64,000 bases of DNA, taken from the NCBI GenBank assembly GCA_015680685.1, contig MNCI01001334.1, positions 199,560 to 263,559 of the forward strand, written 5' to 3'. Below the pieces are notes generated by a model. That model was not told where the DNA came from. It did no database searches and saw nothing but the letters and a program-made list of their open reading frames with translations. Position numbers and translations under genes: made by a program. Positions within the stretch are counted from its first letter, which is position 1. Every line of letters begins with the position of its first letter. The stretch comes from Gnetum montanum (taxonomy: Eukaryota > Streptophyta > Gnetopsida > Gnetales > Gnetaceae). This document shows, one piece after another, positions 1 through 11,654 of this stretch.

Positions 1-1
1 T

Positions 2-1218
2 TTGGTTATTAAACTTTTCTTTTTTGAGGTGAAGACAATCTTATCAAAGAGAAAAATTGGAAAAGTTATTAGACTAAATAACATTTCTATAGAAGCTTGG
101 AAAGTAATAACAGATACTAGAATTTCTTGGATGATATTATTAGTTAACAAAAATTTAAATGTTGAACAAATATTGAACAATTGGAGAGAAAATGTTATTT
201 TTTTCACTTGGAATGTGGATGATCTAGAATTTTAACTACAACTTGTGATTGCCTCATGGTCAAACATTCAAAATAAGGTAGATTCACCGTAACTCATGAT
301 GTACTTATGGTTTATCATCAGATCTTGTGATATCCAACAATTCAAAATTTTTATCATTGATCATCAACATAAATTGTGGTAAACTTGTGGAATATTTAGA
401 AATTAATTCTCTCTATCTCTATTACAGTCATGACTCATGGTTCACTCATGGTCACTTAAATTTTGAGTTTTTTCATATGTAAAACCAAATTTTAAATATT
501 CACCATCATGTCATATTAGCCCTCTCATCCCTATAGTCTTCATTGACTTGGAAAAAGCATATGATAAAGTATCTAGAGATATTATTTGATGAGCGTTGTA
601 GAGAAAAAACATCCTTCATAAATATATTAAAATGATTCAAGACATGTATGAAGGAATTACCACAAATTATAATAGCTTGTATAATAACATATGATTTTAT
701 AGTTATAGTAGGCTTACATCAAGTGTCTATGATTAGCTCATAATTAGTTACCATTATTATGGATGAATTAACCAAGGAAATACAAAAGGAAATCCCATCA
801 TGTATGTTATTTACAAATGATATTATGTTGGCAGATATAGTCTATGAAAATATTACTTCTAAAAGGCAGAAGTGGAGATATGCTCTAGAATCAAAAGGAT
901 AAAAAAATAGTAGAAGTAAAACAAAATATATAGAATGAAATTTTAATAATAGCATAAATAGTGTTGAAATAGAAGTGACAATTCAAGGCTAAAAAGTTCT
1001 TTATTGTAAATAGTTTCACTACCTAGAATAAATCCTTGAATTATATGGCAAAATAAATAAAGATATAAAAAATAGAATTAAGGCAAGATGATCACAATGA
1101 AGATAGGCTAGTGACGTTTGATGTGATAAAAGAATACCAATAAAACTAAAGTGGAAAGTTTATAAGACAACAATCAACCATACTATCTTGTATGATAATG
1201 AATGTTAGGTACTACAAA
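2..1218 (+). pseudogene. LINE (RTE-type) reverse transcriptase, 5' part
   Basis: Remnant of a non-LTR retrotransposon reverse transcriptase, which would copy its RNA at a nicked target. An open stretch at 2-235 carries the finger region, with residues resembling the usual IPIEAWK and NNWREN motifs. After a poorly matching stretch (236-526), translation of 530-1215 shows FIDLEKAYDKV, then YIKMIQDMYEG and later the thumb-region pattern KLKWKVYKTTI. Several stops and frame changes break it, so it is dead. The reading ends inside the sequence at 1218 because a gypsy element inserted there; the protein resumes in the same sense at 13552. The family call rests on the FIDLEKAYD block typical of plant RTE LINEs. 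The 5' end lies outside the window. Confidence 0.85.
236..526 (+). other. Degenerate stretch inside LINE
   Basis: This stretch lies where about 90 residues of LINE reverse transcriptase (the region ending in a PGRST-type motif) would be expected, and the length fits, but I cannot follow the protein through it. Several copies of an ACTCATGG-like word occur near 290-455, which may mean a small insertion or local duplication. Confidence 0.35.
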
Positions 1219-1245
1219 AGATGTGATAGAATGAATTTTTGAGAA

Positions 1246-1332
1246 GCTATGATATTGGATATCCAATATCATAGCCACAATATCATGTATTGGATATCAA
1301 ATCCCAAGCTATGATATCAAATATTTGATATC
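1246..1332. repeat. U3 palindromes of E1 LTR
   Basis: Positions 1246-1275 form a perfect 30-base palindrome and 1313-1332 a perfect 20-base palindrome. Both lie just upstream of the TATA box. In the 3' LTR the corresponding region (about 11920-11995) keeps related GATATCA words but the symmetry is mostly lost. Confidence 0.9.
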
Positions 1333-1338
1333 ATGCCA

Positions 1339-1359
1339 CACGTGCCTACCTATAAATAT
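1339..1359 (+). promoter_or_regulatory. E1 5' LTR core promoter (G-box and TATA)
   Basis: CACGTG (G-box) at 1339-1344 is followed by TATAAATAT at 1351-1359. The TATA box is conserved in the 3' LTR at 12013-12021, where the G-box has decayed to CATACATG-like sequence. The position between the palindromes and the presumed R region fits the start of the element RNA. Confidence 0.75.
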
Positions 1360-2117
1360 GACACTTAGGCACATGATCCATAACAAAATTTCATCTACCC
1401 TTACCGAAATTTGTTTAGTTTGTTTTTGTGAATTTAGACATAGCAACTAGAAGTGTGAATTCCTGTAGTGTAGTGTGAACTAGTGAATGACATATTTATT
1501 TGGGCATTTTGCACTTGGGCACAAGTGTGATCCAAAATAAATATTGAGCTATTTTCTAGTATTGTAGCATTCTCCTAGATTTACTATTTACACTTAGAAT
1601 AATTTTCTTACTATTTCCTAGCTTAATGATTTACTTTTCTAAAGCACTTTACTATTACATGTTCATGTTAAGTAGAATGAGTATGACTAATCTCAAGCAC
1701 TTAAGTATAATTGCTTGGTAACCTAGTAGTGCTATTGCTTGCTATGCCTAGTAGTGGTACACTTGGTAATCCAGTGGTAGTTACACGAAGCGTAAGACGT
1801 GTACAGAAGATTAGGAATGGATATGCCTCCCACTAGGCTAAACTAGATTCATTATTCATTTTAATTAGTTTATAGGTCATCTTTATATTCACCATGTTTT
1901 CTAGAAGCCAAGTGGGCCAAACAACATCACTTACCTTATACCTCACGAAAAGCTAAACCATAGAGTTCAATTTCATTAGCTCCATGCGGGAAGATGATGA
2001 TCATGAAATTAAACCAATTACTAGCATATTAACATTATTTTATCCATGGATTATGATCTATGTGTGAATGCCTATGACTTGTATGGTTGGATGTTGAATT
2101 ACTACACCACTCATCAT

Positions 2118-2135
2118 TGGCATCGTTGCCAGGGA
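2118..2135 (+). other. E1 primer binding site (tRNA-Asp type)
   Basis: TGGCATCGTTGCCAGGGA begins one base after the LTR end. It matches the plant Athila-type site TGGCGCCGTTGCCGGGGA at 15 of 18 positions, and all three differences are transitions. Confidence 0.85.
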
Positions 2136-2247
2136 CAAGTTAATGTATGTTGAGAAATTGATTACACAAAGTTCATTGTACTTGAAACACAAAGTTAGAA
2201 TTCATAACTCTAACTAAGCATACTTAAAAAATGTCTTAAATCATAAC

Positions 2248-4140
2248 ATGGCTTCAAACAAGAATAAAACATCCCCTACCAAGGAATCATAGACAAGCAA
2301 TGATAGAATCAATGAAGAGGAGGACTAGAGTATGCCAATGCAAACAAGGATCTCGTATGCTCATCATGATCCTTACTATCCTAATTTTACATGCATATTT
2401 CATCAAGACAGACAACTTAGGTGGAGAGATCTTCAAGGGAACATTGTTCTACCATGAAAGCATTTAGCATCAATTATTCTCCAAGCTGCTATCAAGGAGA
2501 TGAAACTAGGTGAAGCACTTAGGAGGGTATCATGAAACCAAATACATGACCCGATCATATGAACCCACTGATGATCAATTAAGAAAAGATAATTCCATGG
2601 AAACTAAACATGAATAAGATAACGAAAAGATAGTGAATTCTACTATTGTCTTGGAGGAACTTGATGAAGATTTATTCATTGCTAAACATCTCCATCAAAA
2701 TCATGAGTTCTAGTCTCAAATGCCTATCATTTGACTAGAGAAACATATTAGAAATAAATCACACTCTAAATTAGAAGAGATACTCTAGAGGAAGGCAAAA
2801 GACTGAAGGTACAAGCAAAAAACTCAAGGTCAAGAGTTCCTTATAGATCCCATAGAGATGAACATTAGAGTAATCATAGGAGGACAAGCTGACACCATTC
2901 TCCTACTACCTCATTTGCATCTTCATGATTATTAGAAGAATCTAATAAAAGGAGGAAAATGTACAAAGACCATGATAGGAAAGAGAGGAGAACTCATGAA
3001 TGTCATGACTAGCATTCCAGATATTTTGATTTAGAAGATGAAGAGTACAAACAACGTAGACATAGGGATTGTAGAGGTCACAAAAGGGATGAGCATAGAA
3101 GGGGGCATTACTACAATTGAGTACATGAACCTAATCAAGATGATGAACCCCTGATGGCTACTTGAAACATGATTAAAATACAGGAAGATATACACATTCA
3201 AACTAGGCATGTGAGGGATAACCATATCAAATGACTTCATATGAATAACATGAAAAGATTTGAAGATGGTTAAAATTCTGATCCAAAACACAACCTATAA
3301 GCTTTCCATGATGCCTTTGTCCTATAGAACATTGAAAGTAATTGGAAAAACTTGAAGTTGTTCCCAAGAATACTTGTCAAAGAGGTAGAGAGCTAGTATT
3401 AATTAGTTGAGCCTAAATCAATCAGAAGATGGAGTATCATTCTAGAGATTTTCAATGACAAATACCAAACCTACTCATAGATTTCTAACTTAAGAAAAAA
3501 AATCCAAGGATAGAAGAAAGGGTTTCATGAAACCCTTAATGCAATAATGGGTAGGTACTAGTCATTACTACATAGATGCCCAAGTAATGGATTCTAACAA
3601 AGGGAGCAACTAAGGCACATTGTAGATGGGTTATGAAATAAGACTAGGAAGACCCTTGGGATTTATGCCCAAGGTATATTATCAAAATGATTGCCCATTG
3701 AATTTAGAGACTAATCAACCAAGTGAAGAATGAAGAAGGTGAGTTAAGAAAGAGAAAATCAATAGAAGAGTATAACAGAGATCCATCTATTAGGAAAAGA
3801 GATGCATGAGTTTGTGATACCTAAGAAAAAAAAACCTTGAAACAAAAAATCCAAAAGAAGACTCTAGCAATTTTAAAAACTATAATCAATATTGCAATAA
3901 AGGTAATAAAAATGTGGGACTCAGTAGATGAAAAATATGCAACTACATGAAAGATTGTAGAGGATAGAATGAAGTAGGCCTTTGGAAAAGGGAAAGATAA
4001 GAAGAAGAAGAAAGAGTTTGGAAAAAAGGGCAAAGTGGCTATAGTGTCTGAGTGTTTAGACACTAGCTTCATCAATGAGAAAGGATGTGCCATGTGTTAG
4101 TATGAACATATCAAGGGTTGTTGCCTAGTAATGGCACATT
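2248..4140 (+). pseudogene. E1 gag
   Basis: Decayed gag polyprotein, which formed the particle shell. The chosen start is the ATG at 2248, giving MASNKNK, about 110 bases after the primer site. The capsid region at about 3300-3700 reads in pieces as AFHDAF, then IFNDKYQTY, then REQLRHIVDGL and IYAQG; the same blocks occur in order in E2 gag, which identifies it. The C-terminal part (about 4030-4140) carries a cysteine/histidine cluster followed by HLQEMG, again matching E2 (HLQESG). Stops and frame changes are spread through it. Confidence 0.7.
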
Positions 4141-4495
4141 TATAGGAAATGGGGGCATATGTAGTTAATCTTAAATTTGTCAAAAAAAGGCCAAAAGGTT
4201 ACCTTATCCCCAAGGTAACTATAGGTAGAATTTCCAACCAACATACTATCATAGTAAAGCTTTGCCACAACCACAAGAGCATTACCATCAGGAGTGGAAA
4301 TAATGCCAATCATGGGCCATGCCATCACCTTGCCAACAGCATCCATATCAAAAACCTCATCCTTATGGATACCACATCCAACATGTAGTTTCACTAGTAA
4401 ATGCAACCATACAAACTTCACAATATAATCCACCTGAGTACCATAGAATAACATCACCAAGAATGGATCCTAGCTCTTTGTCTCATGGAATTGGT
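4141..4495 (+). other. E1 gag-RT junction, unassigned
   Basis: An open + frame continues from the gag C-terminus to about 4388 and a 106-residue minus frame overlaps it; neither resembles a known domain. Protease and the RT fingers/palm present in E2 are absent, so this is the scar of a deletion or a replacement. Confidence 0.4.
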
Positions 4496-4865
4496 GCTTA
4501 GCATCTTCCATAAAGCAAATTTGGAATGGTGCAAAAGTTTTTATTAATGATTTTTTGACATACGGGTTAGATTTCAAACAAGCACTAGACTGGTTGAAAC
4601 AAGTACTCAAGAAATGTGTTGAAACAAATCTTAAGCTCAACTGGCAAAAAAGCTATATTATGGTCTAGATAGGTATTTGTGCTTAACATCTTCCATAAAG
4701 GAAATTGGGAATGGTAAAAAAGTGCTTATGGATGATTTTTCGATGTATGGACTAGATTTCAAACAAGCACTACATCGATTGAAACAGGTACTCAAGAAAT
4801 GTGTTGAAACAAATCTTAAGCTCAATTTGCAAAAAAGCTATATTATGGTGTAGATAGGTATAGTG
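4496..4865 (+). repeat. 185-bp tandem duplication in E1 RT
   Basis: Units 4496-4680 and 4681-4865 are adjacent direct copies that both encode the catalytic strand through the VQIG region of RT. They differ at scattered sites, so the duplication is old. Confidence 0.88.
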
Positions 4866-5565
4866 CTAGGACATCAAATCTCCCAAAATATTATTGAAGT
4901 GAATCCTGAAAAGATTAGAATAATCTAAAATATCACTCAAAATCCATAAATAGTGAAAAATGTGAGATCATTCTTGGGCCACATTGGATACTATAGAAGA
5001 TTCATAGAAAATTTTTTAAAGATAGCCAAAATTCTTATAGAGCACATGAAGAAGGATGCATCCTTCAAATGGACAAAGTCATGTGAAAATGCATTCGAAG
5101 CTTTGAAGCAAAAATTAGTGGAGACACCAATCCTCCAAGCTTTGGATTGGTTAAGACCTTTTCATATCATGACTGATGCTTCCAACTATGTGCTTGGTGT
5201 AGTATTGACATAATTAGGTAATCAAAAGAGGCCTTACTACATTCACTGTGCTAGCATGAGCATCACTAGAGCATAATTAAATTAAATCATAATAGAAAAA
5301 GAGCTAATGGCTATGATGTATGCACTTGAAAAATTCAGAAACTATCTGCTTGGGTACCACATCTATGTCCATATTGATCACAAAGCCATTTTATTTCTCA
5401 TGAATAAATTAGTGGTCAGTTGTAGAGTGATATGATGGTTGGTAATCTTGTAAGAATTTGACATCATGATGATCGATAAAAAGGGAACAGAAAATCTGGG
5501 TAGCTAATCATCTATCAAGGTTAAAATGGAATTCTAAAGATTAATTAGAACCTTTATTGAACTAA
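4496..5565 (+). pseudogene. E1 reverse transcriptase (C-terminal part) and RNase H
   Basis: This segment begins at the catalytic strand; the second repeat copy reads LMDDFSMYG. It continues with VLKKCVETNLKLN, then LGHQIS, then an open stretch at 4953-5213 with VRSFLGHIGYYRRFI and FHIMTDASNYVLG, the first RNase H aspartate. The RNase H reading goes on through EKELMAMMYALEKFR to a degraded IDKKGTEN block near 5480. RT copies element RNA into DNA and RNase H removes the RNA. Stops replace several glutamines. The N-terminal half of RT is missing and the start of this piece is duplicated in tandem. Confidence 0.85.
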
Positions 5566-5639
5566 TTTCCTAATGAAAATATGTTTATTAAAATGGTACA
5601 GGCTGTAAATTCAATAGGGAAGCCATGTATCACATATTA

Positions 5640-6887
5640 TCTAACTTATCTATTAACATAGGAGCTCCCTACTGAATGGAGTAGAAAACAACATGAGCAA
5701 TTCCTTCATAGAGCAAAATAGTATATGGAAATCAATGGCAATCTATAAAATATCTATGCAGATGGGTTTGTTAGATGGTGTATGCTAGAATGTGATGAAT
5801 AAAGAGTTTTATATTATGCCCATGAAGGCTCATGTGGTGGCCACTACACAGGGTGCAGAACAACACTTAAGCTAATGATGGTAGGATACTTTGGGCGTAA
5901 CTTATTCAAAGATGCCCACACTTTTGCATACTCTTGTCTACAATGCCAAAGAGATGGAGGAGTTACAACTAGATATGAAGGCCACAACATTGGATATATC
6001 CACTTGAACTATTTGAAATATAGAGAATTGATTTCATGGGACCCATAACACCAATGTTGAATGGGAAAGGATATGTCATTGTGATTGTGGATTATTGTAT
6101 GAAGTGGATAGAGGTAACAGTAGTAAAATATTGTACAATAAAGATAGTTACCAAATTTTTTCAACAACATGTGATGAATAAATTTGGAGTACCAAGGATG
6201 CTTATATCAGACGATGGGACTCACTTCACAAATGCTATATTCAAAAAGCTCATGTAATAACTTGGGGTGAACCATAACTTAACAACATCATATTATCCCT
6301 AAGAAAATGGTTAAGCCAAAGTGACTAATCATAGAATTACTAGAATACTTACTAGAATGATTTATAGATTTAGGAAAGACTAGAGAACTAAACTGAATGA
6401 AACTCTATGGGCCTATAGGACATTTTGGAAATTACCTATAGGGTACTCACCATACAAGTTAGTGTATGGTAAGTTGCCAATGCTTCCAATCTAGGCATAG
6501 CTTCACACTCTAGCTATTGCCAATGAACTTAACCTTAACTTGAGCTTAGCCTAATAAGAACATCTCATGAACTTGAGTCTCTTAGATGAGAATAAGCTCA
6601 TAGCACTAATTAGTAATGAAGTCCATAAAAATTACTCAAAAATTAGGCAAAATACACAAATAAGACATGTAACTATACAACTAGGTGATGAGGTCCTCTA
6701 CTATAATCCTAATCATCTACCCCAAAAGGCTAAATTCCAGATATTTTGGAAGGGACCATACATTGCTCAAGCCACTTATCCATCTAGTGCCTTACATATC
6801 TACCACTCATCTCATCCATATAATCTTATTCTTTTCAACATACAACAAGTCAAACTTTATTATGAATATTTCAAGGAATCTACTTAG
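5640..6887 (+). pseudogene. E1 integrase
   Basis: Enzyme that inserts element DNA into the genome. A zinc-binding N-terminus lies at about 5815-5960 (AHEGSCGGHY ... CLQCQ, an HHCC pattern). The core at 6030-6320 has IDFMGP with the first catalytic aspartate, SDDGTHF with the second, and an ENG block where the third acidic residue is expected. The C-terminal region at 6567-6887 is one open stretch ending with FWKGPYIA and a short tail. A frame change separates zinc finger and core, and several CAG or CAA codons have become stops. Confidence 0.87.
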
Positions 6888-7396
6888 TCTACCTAACATT
6901 CCTCTTCCTATTTTATCTTTTATCTAACTGATCCTAATAATAGTCATTAGGGTGTCAATCTAGAACTATAGGACTTTACTAAATTTTTCATTTTACACAT
7001 TCTTTAATACTTTTTCATTTCTTCAATTTTTAATATTCTTCCACATTTTTCACTTCTTTAATGACTTTTCATTCTTTAACATTTTTCATTCTTTACATTT
7101 TTCCAATTCTTATTATCTTTTTCATACTTTGTTTTTGTTTCCTTTGTAAATAATTTTGATTGTTAATAAAATAAATTATGAATAAGGCAAGATGTAGTCC
7201 AATAAAGTGAAGATCATTATGCCTAGATAGAAAGGTGAAGAACCATGTTGAAATGTAATGGGTGTGACATCAAGGGGATTTGTGGACTCTCTTGAATTAC
7301 TTCTATTAGTTCTATCATGTTGCTTAGGTTGTATCATATCATTGTAGATCTAATGAAAAATAGAAGTAAGAGTAAAATAAGTGCTAATTACCTTGT

Positions 7397-7580
7397 CACT
7401 AGAAAGACATGATACCCATGCCTGAAGGTAGTCCTATGGTAAGGTTAACATAAATAAAAATAAAAGAGCGTAGAATAAATTTCTAAGGGTCCCACTAGAA
7501 AGACATGTTACCCATGCTTGAAGGTAGGAAGCTTCTTAGAAATCTAGAAATAAAAATAAAAAGGTGCCATGAATAAAATC
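7397..7580 (+). repeat. Approx. 93-bp tandem duplication
   Basis: Two adjacent copies each contain CACTAGAAAGACATG followed by a CCCATGC..GAAGGTAG word, then an A-rich stretch. E2 has a comparable two-copy repeat in the same part of its spacer (41099-41247). Confidence 0.7.
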
Positions 7581-8339
7581 CTCCCTTGGACAATACACTA
7601 AGTGATGATACTTCTTACACCAGTGGTAGTCTTACAGTTCTAATTCCAAGAGGTGAGACAATGCGATGCCACTAGAATATGGTCTAGACTTGGTTTGGAT
7701 CTTGAAAAGAAAGGCTAATAATTATTTTAACAATTAATAGAAACAAGAATTCATAATGCCCATGGTAAGATACCTCATGTCCCAATTTCTATAATCCCTT
7801 CTAAGTCCACTCATCTTACTCTATAAATAATCATAACTTATGATTTTGTGTAACATAGCATAATTTTCCAATTTGGTGGTGCTAACATGTGTGTTTTGCT
7901 AAATAGGTATGCATTACATTCAACTACTTAAGTTCCTTAGGACACTTCTAGGTATGGTTATACAGGGACATTAAGGGCTAGAGCTTGCTTTGGGGAGGAT
8001 CCACTTGTATAACTATTGTATCTTGTACTTTTCCAACAATTCCACATCATCTTGAGCATTTCAAGACTAATAAATATTAATCACAACTTTCCTCTACATC
8101 ACATAACTTTGTTCTATACCAAATAATTCATTACCCATCTCATTAGCACTTCATATAACTCAAGATTCCTTCTTTACACATTTTCTATGCCAATGTGCAC
8201 TAAATATGCATCATTCATAGTCCAAGACCCTCTAAATATGATTCAAACCTTCTAGGCATTCCAAAGAGATTCATTTTTCATCATCAGATGCCAAGCAGAA
8301 CTTGAAAATTTTGAATCCAATATCAGGTTAGACAAAAAG

Positions 8340-8348
8340 TATAAATAC
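8340..8348 (+). promoter_or_regulatory. Candidate internal TATA box upstream of E1 extra ORF
   Basis: TATAAATAC lies about 550 bases before the ATG of the post-integrase ORF and is preceded at about 8317 by CCAATATCAGG, a word similar to the U3 region of the E1 LTR. E2 has a TATA element in the equivalent place. The promoter role is inferred. Confidence 0.45.
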
Positions 8349-8894
8349 AAGAGGAGTTAGAGAAAATTTTTTCTTTCAAGATTCTGAAGAGAGGAAGATT
8401 TTTTCATTTTTCTTCTGCAATTTTAGCATTGACCTCCTAGCTTCCCCAAGCCATAACTAGCATGTTATCACTCCATTTTTTGTGAGTTTTAAACCTATTT
8501 GATCCCAGAGTCCTCATCTTAGTCATGAGAAGGTGCTAGTGAGGAAAATCTAAGCTAATTTTTCAAAATTTGCTAGTACCCATAAGGTATTATAAGGATA
8601 AGTATGAAAGGAAAAGTAAACATTTTTAATAAAAATCAATCATATTAATGCCAGAGCACTTAAATAATGCTCTTATTAAACCATAACCATCATTATGAAC
8701 CATGAATAAGAAAACAATAGATAACTATGAAGGTTGTAAGGAAATTAATGCTTATGGGGTTACTTTTTGAAAATTTCTAATTTTGTAATCCTAACAAATA
8801 GGAACTTGATCTAACTAAAAGTAGAAGAAAGGAAGGAAGTTATAAAAATTAAATAACACATTCTAATTAATCCCTAATTCCTTGATGATTTCAA

Positions 8895-11654
8895 ATGGCA
8901 CAAAGAGAGGAGTACAAGATGGACCCTCACAGGATGCGAGTAAAAGGCCAAGAGGCCAAGGTAGAGGCTAAATAGGAGAACAAGAATTAGAACATGTGGA
9001 GTAGGAAGCCCAATCCTTTAGCATTCACTAGGAGAGGTAGGAAGCTTCTGCTACCAAATAGTCGAACCAAGGAGAGGTAGAGGAATCACAAGTGCAAGGA
9101 CAACACCTCATGTTGTTACAAGACTACCTTCAATCTATCCAAGAAAATTCCATCCTGACTACAATGATTGTGAAGATGAACTTTGGTTCATTCATAGAAT
9201 TTGTTATGGAAGTGGTATGAACACAACTTGAAGCATCACTACTATGGCCCAGACTTTCAAATGGTGGTGAATGGTACCTTCGGGAAACTTATCAGTTCTA
9301 GCATAATAAAGAAGAAGGCATCACTGTCAACATCGAAGAAGCCTTCATGCCATATTTGGTCAAGGTAATAATTGAAACTCTTAAAATATCTAATGAAGGA
9401 ACAAAAGTAGCACATTTGTGCACCAGATCAAATGCCGAAACTAGAAAACTATTGTTGAAATAAACATATGGCAAAAAAGATAAGGGATACAATGAATTAA
9501 CTCTAGAGGAAAGAATTTACTTGAAAATTGGTACCTATCATTTGTTCCCAAAAATGATAAAATGATTTTTCCACCTATGTGGCTAGAGGAAGTGTGATCT
9601 TGATAGAAAAAGATAATGCCAATCTCACACAACTCTACTTTATGGAGATCCAAAGGTGGTTTGAAGAAAAGAAGGTAGGGAAGCTAAAAATTCCATTCCT
9701 TTGCCTTATTAGGAAGTTCTACAAATAAGCTAGAATCCTGGGGTACACCAATGATGTTCCCAAGAAGGCCTAGAATGTCTCATATGTTGAACTACTCAAG
9801 TCAGCATCACCTAAGAAAGACTAGGATGAGGAATAGACTGGCACTGAGGAAACCACACAAACCACTAAACAAAAACATCAAGTGGGACCCAATGGCCAAT
9901 AGCAAGAGTAGCAAAAATAGCAAGAACTACAATAACAACAAAAAGAATAGTAGCAATAGCAAGTTCCAACAACATCGCCATAGGCCTATAGGCCATCAAT
10001 GAGTAATCTACAAGAGATTGTAGAGATAATAAGATATGAAACAAGAGAGGAGGCCAACCTCTATAGAGTTATTAATAGTGTCATATAGCCCATAGATTTT
10101 GTAGATCCAATAAGTGGATAAATCTCATTGTAGGCAACTGAAGAGATCTAATGGTTACAACAAATCTTTGGGAATGTTGCATTATTCTAAGTCGTGCTAG
10201 AAACTAGAGAAGGAGCCACAGTTGTGGTAATGTAGCACCAAGATGCTATGGGAGTAGAAGAGGTGATCATGGATCATATTAAATAATTCTTTAATGTACA
10301 TGTTGTGCCACCAACAAACTTAATTGGAGCTAGGGATGCTTAGATGCTATCTATAGCCTCAATGACTCTTAGACCATGAAGATGTGCTAGACTAACTACT
10401 ACAGACTAAATAAGTAATGATAATACTTTTTGACATTCCAAGTCATTTAATTGTAGTGCAATTAGAACTTATTATAACAAAAGGAAAACCAATCATGGAA
10501 GAAACTAGGGTGAATCATGTAGCAGCTAAAATTCTAAGATTACAAGAAGAGCTAATAACCTGGAGGGCAAAACATAAAGATCCAACTTAATTCATTACAC
10601 TTGACTAGTTATAATAATTCAAAATAGAGTATATTAGTTATTTGATTGAGTAGAACAATAAGATAGGGAATGAAAATGAGAAAGAGATGTGAAATTCCTT
10701 AGTAGCTGATGCCTAAACATATGCACATGCTAAGGCACTCATTGTAGCATAACAAGAAAACAAGCACCTCACTATTAATAACATGTAGTTGACCACTATG
10801 AAGAAATCAAAGAATATCCTAGAGAAAATAATTCACTAGTTAAGAGAACAGCTAGTGAGGGTCAACCAAGACATGAGCCACCTTGCACTAGAAAACATAA
10901 TCCTCTCAATGGAGGAGGTATGTGCTATTTGCTAGAAATTAAACATTAAAATTAGCACATGGTAGAATTAGACAAAGAAACATGAGAGGCTCACAGAATA
11001 ATTCTATGATCAAGTAGAAATGTATAAGCAAATCAGTGAGAAAGAAATTTATATGGAAAAGGCCCAAATCAATTTCATTTTAGCACAAAATCCTAACTAG
11101 TAACCAATCTTGGATAGGTATGTCCACATCAACCATGCAGAAGTTAAGAACAAAGATCTATACATTGAAGAACTAAAAGAGTACATGGGGTTAGCTAACC
11201 TTTGTTATGCTAACTTGGCCATGTTAACAATAGGTAGGCCTAGAAATGAGCTTGAACAACAAGTAGCAGCCACATATGCATTGTATGAGAAGAAGTTTCC
11301 AGATCACAGGGATGCCTTATAGAAACTTTAGGTGGAAAAATTTGAACTAGAAGTAGTAAAGGTTGGCTAGAAGGGGTTGAAAGATGTAGCAGCAAAGATA
11401 GCTAGAAGATTATTAGATTATCATGAACTGTGAGAAAAGGCCAAAGATTTTGAAGAAGAAAGAAGATAGTTTGCTTCATGGTACATTAAAGCTAATGAAA
11501 TGTTTTTGCAACTACCATGTTTAGGGAAGGTACTAGCTCCATCATAGATTGCACAACAAGCATGTATGATACATGAACTAAGAACAAAGGAGGAGAAACT
11601 TCAAGCACTCCTTAATGGCTACAAATTCCAAAAACCTAACAACAAGGGAAAGTA
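8895..11654 (+). pseudogene. E1 post-integrase ORF (unknown function, coiled coil)
   Basis: A roughly 900-codon reading frame after integrase and in the same sense, now broken by stops. It starts MAQREEYK at 8895. Around 9490-9735 it reads ELTLEERIYLKIGTYHLFP and then LKIPFLCLIRKFYK. The C-terminal third is rich in Glu, Lys, Leu and Gln, suggesting coiled coil; an open stretch at 11110-11322 contains YIEELKEYMGLANLCYANLA. E2 carries the same ORF with matching blocks and the same MAQ start, so it was a real gene of this family. Athila elements carry an env-like ORF here, but I see no signal peptide or convincing membrane anchor, so I leave the function open. Confidence 0.7.

Larger units (their letters stand above)
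1224..2116 (+). repeat. E1 5' LTR
   Basis: Long terminal repeat of 893 bp bounded by TG and CA. It aligns to 11901-13551 once the solo LTR inserted there is removed; by eye the better-kept parts are roughly 85 percent identical. It holds U3 palindromes (1246-1332), a G-box and TATA box (1339-1359), then the R/U5 part. Confidence 0.88.
6888..8894 (+). other. E1 spacer between integrase and extra ORF
   Basis: Non-coding. It opens with a T-rich run of imperfect TTTTTCATTCTTTAA-like repeats (about 6980-7130), holds a tandem duplication at about 7397-7580, and near its end has a TATA-like element at 8340. I see no protein in it. Confidence 0.6.

Noticed and set aside
4140-4460. 106-residue open frame on the minus strand
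   Set aside because: It overlaps the E1 gag end on the opposite strand, has no recognisable domain, and lies at a deletion scar; composition alone can explain it.
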